From the NCBI GenBank assembly GCA_958450365.1, contig CAUEEP010000743.1, positions 4,084,001 to 4,148,000 on the forward strand: a stretch of 64,000 bases of DNA. The letters run 5' to 3'. Origin of the DNA: Mesorhabditis belari (taxonomy: Eukaryota > Nematoda > Chromadorea > Rhabditida > Rhabditidae). Positions 1-12,798 of the stretch are shown here, in pieces. The stretch's first letter is position 1. The number at the start of each line of letters is the position of its first letter. A program made the position numbers and the translations under genes. The notes below the pieces were generated by a model. It saw only the letters and a list, made by a program, of their open reading frames with translations. It ran no database searches and was not told where the DNA came from.

Positions 1-65
1 GATCAGACAGACATTGACATCTCAGACATCTCAATTCCTTAGTAAATGACTCTCATAAAACCTAC

Positions 66-964
66 CCAAGGCTTCAATAGATCAACAAAGTCATTGTAGA
101 AATTTTCTGTCTTCAAATTTGCTATATGATCACTAATTCTGCCACCAGCTCTTGAAACAATAGAAACCCATTCGAGCTGAAAATTTCTCATAAAGTTGAA
201 GCTGATTCCACATGCTGTTTGTAATTGTGTGAATTTGTTTACCTTATTGAAAACAACTTTTGTTGGACTTTCAGGTGATCGATTAACAACATCGACAACA
301 ACGGCTTGAGGTTTACCCAATGGGATTTCAACATTTACAAGTACCTGAAATGTTTGAGGTTTGTAAAAAAAAATCATCAATACCATATTCTCAATGTACG
401 AGAAAAGTTTCATGGTAGTTAAAGCCGTGGAATATTTCGCAATTCGACTCAATGCTTTAATCAAACGTGGACGCTGTTCGATGAAAATATTTTTGTTTGA
501 AAGCCAGAGAATCCCTGAAGTGAGTTGAATAAAGATTTTGATGTGATTGATGTCTACTAACCAACGAGATCAATTCCTCCGGGCAACATACGGATCACTT
601 TCTCAGCTGATTCCACAAGCCATTGATCATCGACTGTTTTAGAAGCTGCATCACCACCCTATACACTGATTAGACTAGTTAGCTTATCACAAATTTAAAA
701 TCAAATTTGAATTTGAATTCAGCATTCTAACCGTTGCAGTAGCCGTGGCAGGTAGTGGACATTTAGTGATATGCGCTATCTGAATGGCTCCTCTTACTAT
801 TAGAGATGATGCAAGTTCAGACTTACATGAATATCAAAGCCTTCAGCAAAAGTGCCAATGAGAAAATGGGGTGAAGCAAGCACTCCACTTTTCTTCTCTA
901 AATCACAATGAGCTTTCACGGCTTTATCAAGGGTCGATTCGAGTCTTGCGTCAAAGATAATCAT
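66..964 (-). CDS. odr-4: ODR-4 homologue, N-terminal part (3' end off window)
   Basis: ODR-4 is a membrane-associated protein needed to deliver odorant GPCRs to sensory cilia in C. elegans; it is conserved in animals. Exons read on the minus strand are 827-964, 732-779, 562-658, 384-514, 243-344 and 66-176, all phase-consistent. The start (ATG at 964) follows an acceptor-like TTTCAG, so it may be trans-spliced. Family signals seen are the N-terminal block MIIFDARLE, GTFAEGFDIH, and the diagnostic DDQWLVESAEKVIRMLPGG followed by G-ILWLS. The last visible exon ends at a good donor (GTAGGT) at 65-60, so about half of the usual ~450 residues lie beyond position 1. An in-frame stop at 39-41 falls in the presumed intron. 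Identity rests on motif recognition only. Confidence 0.82.
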
Positions 965-2428
965 CTGAAATGGTGGTTATTAAAGTTAATCTTGATACGA
1001 ATGTTTTGGAAAATGAAAGAATAGGCTTGCATCGGAGTGAGTTCCTTCAAAATATACAAAAAAAAATAAAAATACAAAAAATACAAAAAATTATTTACAC
1101 AACCTTATATTGTCACAAAATAAACCTTGAATAACTGAGTATTTTTCAATTGTCACACTTATTGCTAGACTTGTTAACGAGGCTTAAAGTTTGACCAACC
1201 ATATCAGCGCACTGAAAGTTGCTAGCAATCTGAAACTTTTTTTCTTTCAGAAAGCCTAGATTATCAGCTTCATTTTGATACTAAACATTCAAAAAAAGTA
1301 CTCTAAAAAGGTTATCGATGCTTAACGAGGCCTTAACGAGGATTTTTTGAGTGACTTTTTGAGTGCTATTTTAATGAATTTTGCTGAACGTTTGGTATCA
1401 AAATGAAGCTAATAATATTGGCTTTCTAATAAAAAAGTTTCAAATTGCTAGCAACTTTCAGTGCGCCGACATGACTGTCCGAACGGGAGCAACCTCAAAA
1501 TATCGTTAGCCATGTCTACTTATTGCCAAAAGGCATCCAAAGGCCGAATTTCCTTTAAAAGTTTAAAGTTTGGCGCTATTTTTATTTCTACCTAACCCCA
1601 AAGAACGATTGAAGTTAAATAAAAGTCATAAAGTAAGCAAATGAAACTTTGTTGTTGAGGTTTTGCGCTCTTTGGAAACTAAAAGTTAGCACCCAATCGA
1701 TTGTAAGTCGGCCGAATGAAAAGAGAAATGAATTTTTGAGAAAAGATTAATAAATTCTTTGTCTCTATTTTTTCGTTGCTAGGTAAGACGGTTGCTTTTC
1801 CACCTGGTTTACCCTACAATCGCGTTTCTTTTGTCTCTCTTCTCTTCGATTTATTTTCTTTTGGCAATGTTCCATGATGTGCACCGGCTTTCTACGATAA
1901 CTCCTCTTTTTCAGGCGCTGCGTCTCAATCGCGACGTGCATTTATGGAAGAGTAGTGCCCACAAACACAAGCGTTCTTCGCCTCGTGGTTTGCCCATTTC
2001 TTATGCTAAACATTTTGTTTGTTTATATCGATCGAAATTTGGATTATACCTTTCTTTTTTAAAACTTGAAAGATTTATAAACTTTTTGTTGTTAAACACA
2101 TATTGATTGTGATCATGAAGGTTAGAACTATTTCTTGCCAAAGTTTACGCTGTCGAACACAGCAAGTATTTGTTTTAAGATATAGATTTTAATCTTTAAC
2201 ATGGCTCTCTGGCGCTGACAAATTGTTTTTAAAGCGATGCAACAACATTAGCGAAATTTATGATTCATTTTGCCTCTTTCTTGCCCACTTGGATGTCGCG
2301 AATCACAATCACAAATTCTTTAGACAAACTTGCTTTTGCTTTTTGACATTTTCTTGAATGTTTTCATTTATGAAAGTAGTTTTCTGTTTAGTCCATATCT
2401 ACCCGAGGAGTGGAAAAACTATCTAATC
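965..2428. other. Intergenic region between odr-4 and the KH-protein gene
   Basis: Divergent promoter region for odr-4 (minus) and the KH gene (plus). It holds one foldback element (1207-1466) and an open frame at 1792-2106 with no recognisable product. The AT-rich stretch 2100-2400 probably contains the 5' UTR of the KH gene; an acceptor-like TTTAG lies about 35 bp before its ATG. Confidence 0.5.
1207..1466. repeat. Foldback (inverted repeat) element
   Basis: The left arm starts GCGCACTGAAAGTTGCTAGC and the right arm ends with its reverse complement. The pairing continues imperfectly for about 80 bp on each side, through the 'agcttcattttgatac' segment and its complement, around a central loop. 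No coding capacity is seen. It is most simply a non-autonomous DNA element (MITE). Confidence 0.75.
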
Positions 2429-5198
2429 ATGGACTACTATCAAAGTAGGCAGGCTCAACAGGTATTAACTATTAACTTAACTCCTAAAATGATCTTTTGA
2501 TGTTTCGATGGCTTGAATATTTTATTGTAAATTTAGTATCCTGTGTCTTCGACTTCGACAACAGCCCAATCGCAAGCAGCTCCTAGCAACTACATGTATG
2601 CGTCGAATAATATGTACTATGCGCAGGTGAGAGTTTAACATTTTGGTTTTATGATTCTAACTTAGTGAATCGCATAACTAAATCATTTTTTTAGCCTTCC
2701 ACTGGATTGCAACAATACGCACCACAGCATTTTCAAGCAGGAATGGCCGGTAGTCAAAATCACACTCAACCAGCCGCTACTCATTCATCACATTGGAACA
2801 ACGGCAAGTTCTTTTGGTCACAGTTAGCTTAAACAATTAAGTTGTAGTCGAACAACGTTATTAATTATTTAAGCAACTGCGCGTCTATTTGGAGGTGCAA
2901 ACTAAAGTTTATTTTTAAAATTTAGATTATGCCGGGGTGACTCAACAGAATCCAACACAAAATCAGCAATCTCGTCGACCACCACAACATCAGCAACCTA
3001 GGTTTGTAGAAGAAGTAGCGGTTAAAACAAAACAAAAACTTTAGTGCCGCTTATGGAACCTATCGCCCAGCTGGACAAGTTCAACCAGATGCTTCAAACA
3101 GTGCCGCAGCTATTGGTCTTGCAAGGCCTGGACATGCTCAGATGATGGCAACTCAAGGCCCTCCACAGCTTCCACAACAAGTATAAAATATTTAGCGCTT
3201 TAAACTTTTATTTTAATAACAAAACTACACTGCTTTTTTAGGATCTGCCGCTTCGAATGGTCGTCGAAGCTAAATTTGTTGGTGCTATTATTGGACAAGG
3301 TGGTGGCAATATTCGCGAAATCAGCAAGGAAAGTAAGGCACGATGTGTTGTCGATGTTGCTCGAGCTATGCGTGATCAGGATGGAACTATTGAGAAGGTT
3401 TGCATCATATGTAAACATGTAAAAGAGTTTGGTTTTAGGTTATTTCAATCCTTGGACAGCCAGAGAACTGCACAAAGGCTTGTGTCAAAATTTTGGAAGT
3501 GATTCAACGTGAATTGGAAAAGGAAGACCAAGACAAAACCCAGTAAGCATATAACCTATCAAAGAAATCATTTTAGCTCAAGCTGCTCGATATTAATTTT
3601 GTTTTAAGGCCTGAAGTCACTTTGAAACTTCGTGCTCATAATCAATTGGTTGGCCGTCTTATTGGCAAACAAGGATCAACTATTAAAAAGATTATGCAGG
3701 ACACTAATTCGACAATTTTTGTTTCCAAGTAAATCCACCACTTTCGATTGGACCTAAAAATTATTTTAGCAGCGAACCTGCTTCTCAAATGAGCGCCGCT
3801 TTTCCACCAATGCTTGATATTTTGCAACAAGAACGAACGATCACTGTGCGTGCACCCACGATTCAAGAGGTATTTATTTTAGTTTAAGATACAATAAATC
3901 ATTTTAATCGTTTGCTATTTCTCTGGTCTGGATAATACTCTACGATTATTTTAGATTTCGAACGCCGAGCAGAAAATTTCTTCAAAGTTGCGTCAAAGCT
4001 TCGAGATGGACATTGCCAATAGGGTAATTTTTATTTTTTAATATTGAAGTTTGTTACTCTGACAATAAAGGTTTTAAACAATCGAGTTTTTTAGATGCAA
4101 CAGTTCCCTGGTGGATATCATATGGGAATGCCGGGCATTCCATCGGTTGTCAATCCTATTGGTGATGCTTATGCTATGGTTGGTATGAACATGCGGAATC
4201 CCTTGATGGCTAATACACCAAAAACCGTTCGAATGTTTGTGCCTAATAATATGGTTGGAGCAATTATTGGAACGAAGGTAGAAGATGCTTTGCTAACACA
4301 TTAATCATTGTGTTTTAGGGAGCCAACATTCGCAACATTATGCGCAACAGTGGTGCTCAAATCAAAATTGAAGGCGGTGAGCGCAAGCGTGAAGGCGACA
4401 TTGAAGAACAAGAACGCGAAAAGGAACGTGAGCGTGAAGAACGTGAAAAGAATCCAGAAGAAGAACGCATGGTCACAATCATCGGCAATGATTCGCAACA
4501 ATATCGTGCCCAATTTTGGATCTATCAACGGGTCGCTGAACAAACAAATCATAGTTTGGAGGAGGTACTATTTGTTCAGTGTTTTCTAAATGTATGATTT
4601 TTTAGGTAAGATTGCGCACCGAAGTTCAAGTGCCTGCAAAGCTTGTTGGAAGAATCATTGGAAAGGGTGGTCAAAATGTGCGCGAACTTCAAAGAGTTAC
4701 CGGTGCTCAGGTAATTTGAAAATGTTTTTAAACTCATAATAAATTCTCTTTAGGTTAAAATCCCCGACGATACGGAAGAAGCTGGTGAAAGTGAAGGTGG
4801 AAGCGCTCCAAAGAAAGATGGTTGGTTCGGCGGAGCTTCATTGTGTAAAGCTTTGTTTAGTATCTACTATTTCGGATGAGGATATGAGCTCGTTGAGAAT
4901 CGTTGGTACTTTCCAATCTGCTCAATCTGTTCAGCTTCGTATCGCACATGTGTGTGCCGATTTTGCCAGGTACATTCATACATTCAATAAAGTGCAACTG
5001 ACAAATAAATACATATACATAATTTTTAAAAAATTTACCTATTTGATTTAGATCGGCTTTGAACAATGAACGCCGTGAGCGCCTCAATAAAGATACTCGA
5101 AGTAGGCTTGATTTGCGTTGGCTTTGGTAACTTAGATTTTAGGTGATAATGAGGATGGTGATGGACAAGATCCGATCTCTCAAGGCTCCCCGGAATAA
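2429..5198 (+). CDS. imph-1: IGF2BP/IMP-type RNA-binding protein with four KH domains
   Basis: Predicted mRNA-binding protein of the IGF2BP/ZBP1 (VICKZ) family, which controls mRNA localisation, stability and translation in the cytoplasm. Seventeen exons (first 2429-2461, last 5143-5198) give about 602 residues. The first ~150 residues are Q/S/P-rich and low complexity, and no RRM is visible. Four KH domains follow, each with a GxxG loop: GQGG (KH1, near 3290), GKQG (KH2, near 3660), GTKG (KH3, spanning the 4277/4319 junction) and GKGG (KH4, near 4660). KH3 carries a long acidic/basic E-R-K-rich insertion near 4380-4470. The intron at 2804 has a GC donor. The small 4821-4860 intron (40 bp, weak GTTGGT donor) is inferred because the frame otherwise stops. 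The family call is strong; orthology to C. elegans imph-1 is inferred from architecture. Confidence 0.85.
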
Positions 5199-7437
5199 GC
5201 ACGTCCGTGGATCATCAATTTAACAACAGCAAGCTATTGTATTTTTTCTTGGATCTGTTTTTTCATTCTTCTTGAGTACTCTTTGTGTTTCTGACCCCCA
5301 TTCGCCAAGTGCAGTGTTGCGGGTTGCCTTAATTAAGTACGCGGTATCATCCCCGTGACGCTTTCCGATTATACCACGGTAGCGTTACGGTTGTATATCC
5401 CTTATAGAGAAGAGGAGTGCTGCCGCTAACGAGTCTTTGTTTTTATGTTTTGCTCGAAACGCTGCTAGGCTTCTTATTTTTTTTGTACTCTTCTGTGTAC
5501 CTAATATAGAATTCTACCCAGCAGCCTTTCGACAGGATAAGCACTCAAATAATTTATTCCGGCTGGTTCGTTGCGCTGGTCCCGTGTTCTATTTCGTGGC
5601 AGACTTTGTGAGAGAACTTTGAGGTTGGCGAAAAAGTCCTGACCCCTTTTTTCACCGTTACCTTTCTAAATATCTGGAAGTCCGAGACACCTGCTGCTAT
5701 GGGAGTTTGCTTACTCTAGTATACTAGTATTAAACACTGAAATGGCATCACAAAATATTGTTGTCTTTACCGTTATTTGCGTATACTTTTGGAATCAACT
5801 CAAAATTAGGTCATAGGCCATTCCTAAATTAGATCATAGCTTTTGGTTTGGCGAGTGCTTGGCCAATGGTCGAGGACTAACAAATTTTCTCGTCTACTTC
5901 AACAGGGCCCAGTCAGCTTCCGTTTGTAAGAAAAGAGTACATGCTCTGCCCAATAAATAGGAAAATATCATACTTGCAAATAGCCAATACCTTGAATAAA
6001 TAGGAGCCGTGGTTTTTAAGAAATTGCAACGCAAAAAGGGGTAAGACTTTCTCGCCAACCTAATACAAGAAGCAACCTTTCAACTCTTCCCTATCCGACC
6101 GTCCCACAAAAACAATAGATGCCGTCGTCCCTTCCCGCCCATCCATTCAATCATCTCCTGCCCAACCCAATAATAGTTAATCTCCCCTTCTGAAGGTGAA
6201 TCTTGTTCTTTTCTTCTGTTGCTTTTCATGTTTCAAAGCTCTATGGCATCACCGCATCCGTTATTGCCATATTTTCTACTGCATTTTTTGGACAACCAAT
6301 AATGTAGAATTAAAATGTTTTCATTTTCTTTGTCGTTTTTACTTTTTTCGCCATTACAATTTCCAATTATCAAGTTCGTTTTCTTGCTATCATTTTCAAA
6401 CTTTGTGCTTTTTTATCTCAGATTTCAACTTCATGCTAAATATCTATGTACCAAATTCTGAATTAGCACACCAGTTTACTCATAATAATTGCTTGGAAAT
6501 GAGCTAATTTAGGATGGCCCCTGCTATTTAATAAGGCTGTTTAATAATTTTCCTTTAAACTTGCTCAGACCGATTCCGTATCCAATTCGAAATTTTGCAC
6601 ATGTTCAGATGTCAGAGCTGAACAAAATTCAAATTCTTAGCTCCTTGGATGCGGGATTCGTTCCGCTGGGCCGCCACAAGAAGTTGTTCCATTTGAATGA
6701 CTTCGTTATAATATTCGCCGTTCAGCCCACACAATTGGTTGTTCCCCTTTCATACCTTGATATCGCAGGGTTGTTTGTCGGTATAGGGCCTCCAATTCAC
6801 ATATTACAATACACCCAAACCCTTCCATCTCAAACATCCATTTCTTTTCTGGTGAACGAACACAGTGTTGCTGCCACGAATAAATCTTTCCAAAAATGAA
6901 CTAGAGTGATTACATTCGCATAACAAACCTTTCACACAGAACAGATGCACCTTATTACGTAAACTCTTGTCTTGTGTATGCTTGTTTTCTGCAAAAAGGA
7001 TACGACACAGCGGCAGTGATCTTTCTTTTTTTCTCTTTTTTTTTGCGTGTGCTATCGCGTTCCTCTTGCCCACTGGTCAAAGAAGGGTCAGTTTTTTTGA
7101 CGGGGATGAGTGTGTGAGAATGGAGAGACGCAGAAAAGAGAGCCTTCGGTTCCCTCTGTTCCCCTTGCTCAGCTTGGTACGAGGAGGCACCGGCGCGCGA
7201 TGCCCGCAACGCGTCCTCATCGGCCTCTACCACTTCATGGGGACCGTCCAATCCTATTTGTTACATAATGTTGTTAATATTTCCAAGAAAAAACTGGCAA
7301 TCACCCATTTCTTACCTTTCCGGCAAAGCCAATCTTTCCCTATGTTCATTTGAAAAGGAATTCGACTTCTAAATATGGCTAACGTTTTAAAATCTCGATT
7401 TTCAGAAAAAGACGAATAAAACGCATTCACTTTGAGT
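5199..7437. other. 3' UTR/intergenic region before the LRR gene
   Basis: 3' flank of the KH gene, then intergenic DNA. It contains a mariner-type MITE (5623-6060). Open frames at 5437-5622, 6196-6507, 6561-6899 and 6967-7353 lack splice context, domains or conservation cues and are not called. The C/G-rich patch at 7150-7240 is unexplained. Confidence 0.45.
5623..6060. mobile_element. Mariner-like MITE with ~30-bp terminal inverted repeats
   Basis: The left end GGTTGGCGAAAAAGTC and the right end, its near-perfect reverse complement (GACTTTCTCGCCAACC), bound 438 bp with no transposase frame. The terminal sequence resembles mariner-family ends. A right-hand TA flank (CCAACC-TA) is present, but the left flank (TTGA) is not a clear TA duplication. 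Confidence 0.7.
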
Positions 7438-9855
7438 ATGCTCTTTCGATTCGGGCTCTTGGTAGCCAGTGTTTTTTCGAGTCTTGCGATTGATCCATGT
7501 TCATCAATTGATCGAGCTCTCCTTCGCAACAAAGATCCCAATGAAACGGTATTTTAGAAACGAAATTTGATGTTATTTCATGGAAAATAATGAGAACCCT
7601 TGCTGAAAGCTGAAAAATTTAGACGGCTTGCAAGTGTTTGATTGATCCGGTGCCATTCGATCAAAACGATAATGTTTGGATTGGATGCACTGGACATTCG
7701 ATGTCGATGGTCTTTAAGGCACTTGGGTTTGTGAAAGAAAAGATTTTCTTTTCGAAAATAAACTATCTTACAGTGGCCTCAATGAGACTCGAGTGAATCG
7801 AGTGCACGTTTGGGATAGCATTTTGAACATTTTGCCAGCGGAAATGTTTGAGAAGGTTAGCGTGATTGAAATGATGAAATCCGAGATTCTCTTGACTCTA
7901 GGTTCGACCTCGAATCTTGATTGTGGAAAACTCGTTGACGTCCGTTGTTCGACCGGGTACTTTCACACAGATTGGCACTCGTCTTGTGGAGCTCCGCTTG
8001 AGGAATAATGCGTTTAAAAAGGTTCGAAATGAGAGGAGATAATAAGGAATGCATAAATGTTTTGCAGAGAATTGAAAACTCGATGCTCAATGGGCTTGAT
8101 CGACTTCAAATTCTTGATATGAGCGGTAAGAACAAAAAAAATGAAAGTGGTGACGATAAGAAATTCCTAGGCAACAAACTAGTCTCAATCAAAGCCGGTG
8201 ATCTTGAGGGGATGAGCGAATTGAGAGAGTTGATCCTCAACGATAATTTAATCTCTCAAATCGACGATCGAGCATTCTCGTCTCTCTCCTCGCTGAGAAT
8301 CCTCTCCATTCAAGGGAATCACCTCACCGCCATCACAAAGTGAATTCTAACAAAAAATCCTTTAACAAATCATTTTTACAGAGACACTTTTAAAGGACTC
8401 GACAACCTTGAGTACCTCTACTTACAAAATAACAAATTGGAGTCAATTGATTGGTCGGCTTTCCAACATTTGAAGAGGCTTAAGGTTTGGGGAAAAGTGC
8501 AGACATTTACATCAGACTCGTGTTTAGCACATCGATTTGGGCAGAAACTTCTTGACAAACGTGGATCTGCGAGCTCTTGAAGCCTTGGAGAAGCTCATCA
8601 TCAACAACAATTCAATTCAAAGCTTAAAGAGTGTCACATTGAAGTCAGTTTCAACGTTTGCGCCATGAGAAATCATTTCGCTTTACAGAGATCTACCATC
8701 CCTGGTTTTCTTGTCTCTTGATCGGAACGCAATCTCGGAAATTGATGATTTAGATCTTTTCGGTTTAGCTCCATCAACGCGGCTTGATTCTTTGTCAATG
8801 GTTTGAAAAATTTTTGAAAATAACATAGAAAGTTTTCAGGCTTCCAACAACATTTCGGTGATCTCGGCTCGTGCTTTTCAGCATGTGAGCTCGTTGCGAA
8901 CGCTTGCCCTTCAGAATAATCAGATTTTGAGTAAGCTCAGAGATTTGTTTCACTTTACCGGAAACTTTCTAGGCCTCTCAACTGGCAGCACGCCGATCTT
9001 GCGCTCTCTTCGCCGCCTCGCTGTTCTTCTTATTTCCGGGAATCAACTATCAGCTCTCCGAGAGTCGGAACTCCCAATCACCCTGCAAATCCTTTCAGCT
9101 GATCATAATCAAATTAGTCATGTAAATAAAAAAATTTGTTTCTAAAGACAAAACTCATTTCAGATTGACGCAGCTACATTCAACTCGATGCGACTACAGA
9201 AATTACTTCTTAATGATAACTTGCTGGCTTTCTTACCGAAAGGAACCTTTGATCCGCTTGATCTTGACATACTGCAGGCTATTGACTTAAGTGGTATTTT
9301 GATTATTCATTTTAAAAAAATAGAGAAATCTTTCTAGCAAATAAATGGCAATGCGTTTGTACGGAGGAATGGTTGGGGTCGTGGTTGGACAAAGTGGGAG
9401 AGAGAGATGTGGCGGATGGACCTCTCGGTTGTCTTGTCACTCGTTGTGAAGATGATAAGCTAGTAAACTCAGGGAAGCTCCGCAAATATAAAACAAAACC
9501 ATTTCAGGAAGAGCAAGACCATTCGACTTGGGTGACTATCGCTGCCTCTATACTCGCCGCTGTTTCAATTTTGATCCTCATTTCTATTGCTTTCCTTTGT
9601 TTTGAGGACGCACGTGCAAAAGTGAACCAACCTTGATATCAGCAAATATCAGAAATTTTAGATGTTCGTCTCCAAATCATTCCGCAGAGTGGATTCAGAT
9701 CTTTTGAAGTTGATCAATGATAACGAGGTGAAAAAAAGGCTTAAGCAAACAAAAACTCAGCCCTTTTTCAGGCAAAATCGGACGCCACGAGAGGAGTTTA
9801 TATGAAGCCAAAATCTGAAAACAGCCAAAAGAGCGTTCGATTCATTGGAAATTGA
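7438..9855 (+). CDS. Leucine-rich-repeat type I transmembrane protein
   Basis: Fifteen phase-consistent exons (7438-7548, 7623-7726, 7774-7855, 7902-8021, 8068-8125, 8171-8339, 8382-8484, 8528-8643, 8689-8800, 8840-8930, 8973-9121, 9164-9293, 9338-9621, 9662-9727, 9772-9855) encode about 592 residues. There is an N-terminal signal peptide (MLFRFGLLVASVFSSLA), a cysteine-containing N-cap, roughly a dozen LRRs (for example LRELILNDNLISQI and LEYLYLQNNKLESI), a C-terminal cap with W-C-C-C spacing, one transmembrane helix near 9535-9600 and a short basic cytoplasmic tail. It is predicted to be a cell-surface adhesion or receptor protein of the extracellular-LRR class (PAN-1, LET-4, EGG-6, DMA-1 types in C. 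elegans). The sequence does not show which of these, if any, is the orthologue. Confidence 0.83.
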
Positions 9856-10508
9856 TTGATTCTCAGCTCTCTTGCGTAAAAAAGGCTTTCACAAATTGAT
9901 TTTTAGATGGGCTTTTGTACATACTCAAAATTCATGTTCCAGAAATACGGTTACACCATGTGCAAGTCAAATTACTAGATTTGTAATTGTGATTCTTTTC
10001 GTGCAAGCTGAAAATCTAATCCCAAAGTATTTAATAACCTTCAAATTTCAAAGATTTTAAAGTTTTTCTTTTAAAATCTCATAACTGTTACATTGGGTAT
10101 TTTTTTTTTAAAAAGACTAATGCGGGACCTTATGTAAGAATCTTCAATGATCTTAGCAACTCTGCGTAATTTCAGGTACCTTTTCCTTACCCTATTTATT
10201 GCTTCACCGTTAGCTTTTTGTATTACTGGTGAGCTACGCCAATTTTTCATTTATTTTGCCAATTTGTCATTAATAAATCATTTATGAAAAACTCACACAT
10301 GTGCATAATTACTCGAATTTCAAATAGACACCGGGGAGTGATTTACCAACAACATATCACAATTTAAAGGCTAAGAATTGATGGAGACAGTCCCTACACA
10401 TTATGAACGATTAAAAAATTATGAAAATTAAAAGCCGTAAAAAGCAACCTGTACGGGCTAATTAAGTTCCTAATGAGCATGCAAATAAATCCTACATCGA
10501 CAGCATCT
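9856..10508. other. Convergent intergenic region (3' ends of LRR gene and mpc-1)
   Basis: AT-rich DNA between two convergently transcribed genes. It presumably holds both 3' UTRs and poly(A) signals. No repeat or gene is recognised; the 62-codon frame at 9872 is a chance ORF. Confidence 0.5.
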
Positions 10509-11383
10509 TCATTGAGCTTGCTTCTTAAGGGCTGGATCCTCGATCACGTGTAGATAGTTGTGATTAAGATAGCGGAGCATCTAAAAACAAATATTATTAG
10601 AAACTTAAGCTTTGATAACTTTGATATTAAATTACCTGTCCACTTTGTGCACTGAAGTTTGTAAAATGACAAGCGAAAAGTAGTAAATTTCGTGGCTGCA
10701 CATGCCAAGCAAATCTGAATTTTAAAAATCAGTTAGAAAAACGAAGCTATAACCAACCTCATGAAGACCGAAGAGTAAATAACCAGAGCTGAAGTCATGT
10801 TAGGCGAGATCATATCGGGATTTTTCTAGAAAGCAATAATACAACCATGTGGAAAATATGGGTACTTTGGTGGTTGGGAGGTGCCACTTTTATCCTGGAT
10901 TAGTTGGATCTAATGTTTTGAGTGGTTGTATTGATACCCTTTATCTATTCTAAGGTAATCAAATATGCTTAATAGATTAATGACTATTTTAGCAAGTTTT
11001 TGGCAATTCTAGCTTAATCTCATGTACATTAACCACCAAACGCTACCTCAAAGCCGCTTACACTTGAAAATCAAATAAAAGCTGCAATTTGAAACTTGAA
11101 ATATGTTGTAAATGCTCTAAAAGTATAGGCATATTTGATTACCTTAGAATAGGTGGATAAAAAGTATCAATACAACCACTCAAAACATTAGATTCAACTA
11201 AGCCAGGATAAAAGTGGCCTCCCCAACCACCAAAGTACCAAAATATATACTTACTTTTAAATCAGCAATAGCAGCCAACGGTAAACCCCAATTGGCAACA
11301 GGGCCCCAAAAGTGCGTCGAGAGGAAGTAATTCTGCCATTCTTTTGCACTGTAACGCGTGAAGTATCGAGCGATTTGGGACAT
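10509..11383 (-). CDS. mpc-1: Mitochondrial pyruvate carrier subunit 1
   Basis: MPC1 pairs with MPC2 in the inner mitochondrial membrane to import pyruvate for oxidation. Four exons on the minus strand (11255-11383, 10758-10825, 10636-10714, 10509-10580) encode about 115 residues, the normal family length. Hallmark segments are [17 protein letters not shown] in exon 1, [10 protein letters not shown] in exon 2 and [20 protein letters not shown] across exons 2-3. The ATG at 11383 lies one base after TTTTTTAG, a likely SL trans-splice site. Intron 1 (429 bp) is filled by a foldback element. Confidence 0.93.
10861..11239. repeat. Foldback element in mpc-1 intron 1
   Basis: About 110-bp arms, starting GGTACTTTGGTGGTTGGG and ending in its reverse complement CCAACCACCAAAGTACC, flank a ~155-bp centre. 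It has no coding potential and is probably a non-autonomous DNA transposon. Confidence 0.8.
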
Positions 11384-12798
11384 TCTAAAAAAGAGATTAG
11401 ATTCGCTAATTCAACAAGATAAAGAGAAACGCTACACTGCTTTCAGTGTTCGCTACAATAATAATTTCGGCGTAACAAGGGTATTTTTTGTAAAACTTTT
11501 AAACGTTTTCCAAAATTTCTTATAGAGCTAAAAACAAAAAAGAACTAACAATTTTCATTTTTCCATATCTAACTAAAGTTGTAGCAAGGCTTGAATTTTA
11601 ATAGACTCGTGCTAAAAAAGTTGCGGGCGCAAAAAAAAGTACCTGCGAGTGATTTCTGTTCTGTGAGCAAATTGAGAGATCGATTCGCTCGATACTCGCC
11701 GACGACCCCCTAACTTTCGGGTACCTAAATTTGAAAAATAGCAAAAAAAAACAAATAGATAAAAACTCAAAGAAAAGGAATAAAACGATATAGATATCAA
11801 GTCTATCTAAAACCACAAAATGAGTATTTCTCACAATAAACATGCTGCTTTTTGAGTTCTAATATCTTTCTAAAATGGTTAAGCAAAGTTTACGTGTTGC
11901 ATGAGTTAAAAATCACATAGTCACAATCTATTATTGTACTTTGAAAGTAACAAATAGGGTGATCAAGGGGAAAATGTCAAAAGCATGGGCAGATTTTCTC
12001 AAAAGAGTGAAGAGAAAGAGAGAAAGATAGGTCGAGTCAAGTCCTCCTATAGTGCACCTAGTTAAGCGCGCTAGCAAAACACTGCCCGGGTTAGAGTTCG
12101 TATTGTCCATACTTCAAAAAAAATCTTTTTTTTTTTCCTTTTTCAACTTATAAAATAAACTTTCCTCCTAAAAAATCAAATAAATAAACCTTTTTAGATT
12201 CTTATCAACCCAAATCTTTCACAAACGAAATATTCTTTGCAATGAAAGACTGCAAATATAATTTATTTTTAAAGAAGCGCTTTAAAATATTTAATTTTGA
12301 GTTGTTCTTTGATGAATCTAACGATTCGAAATATAAAACAACGTTTAGGAATTTAAAATGCTTAAATTAGCGCCGTAAAAAGTGGCGATAGGAAATGGAA
12401 ACGAGCTTAAAATCCTTTCTAGCTTTATATGTGCATTTTAACATTCAAGTTTAGTCAAGTTTCATTCATAACATTCATTATTTTGTTACTCCTGTATTGT
12501 GCAAGGTTTCTGGTTGTGGAGGGGACGAGTTTTAGTGGGTGGGGTGGTGAGAGAAAAGAAAGAAGGGGAGGCACCCGATCGATTCACTATTCCCCGTCTA
12601 GCGGCCGTCGTCTCCCGCCTTATTTTCCCCCTTCCATCAACATTTCCTTTGCATTCATTTCATCTTTCATTTTTACATCTTTTACAAAATTCCTACCAAA
12701 ATATTCTTTTCTTTCTCGCCAATTTAATTTCTTTTAACTTAGAAAATTTGCCAAATTTTTTTCCCAATTTTTCAGTGGTCGCCTACCACTCAACAAAG
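11384..12798. other. Divergent promoter region, mpc-1 / PHF12-like gene
   Basis: Upstream DNA of two divergently transcribed genes. It is AT-rich, with a GC-richer, purine-rich stretch at 12500-12620 that is likely near the PHF12-like promoter. TTTTTCAG at 12768-12775 is a plausible trans-splice or 5' UTR acceptor, 23 bp before the ATG at 12799. The open frames here (12429-12900) look fortuitous. Confidence 0.45.

Noticed and set aside
1792..2106. Possible membrane protein frame of 104 codons
   Set aside because: No splice sites, no family resemblance, and it lies in the AT-rich upstream region of the KH gene.
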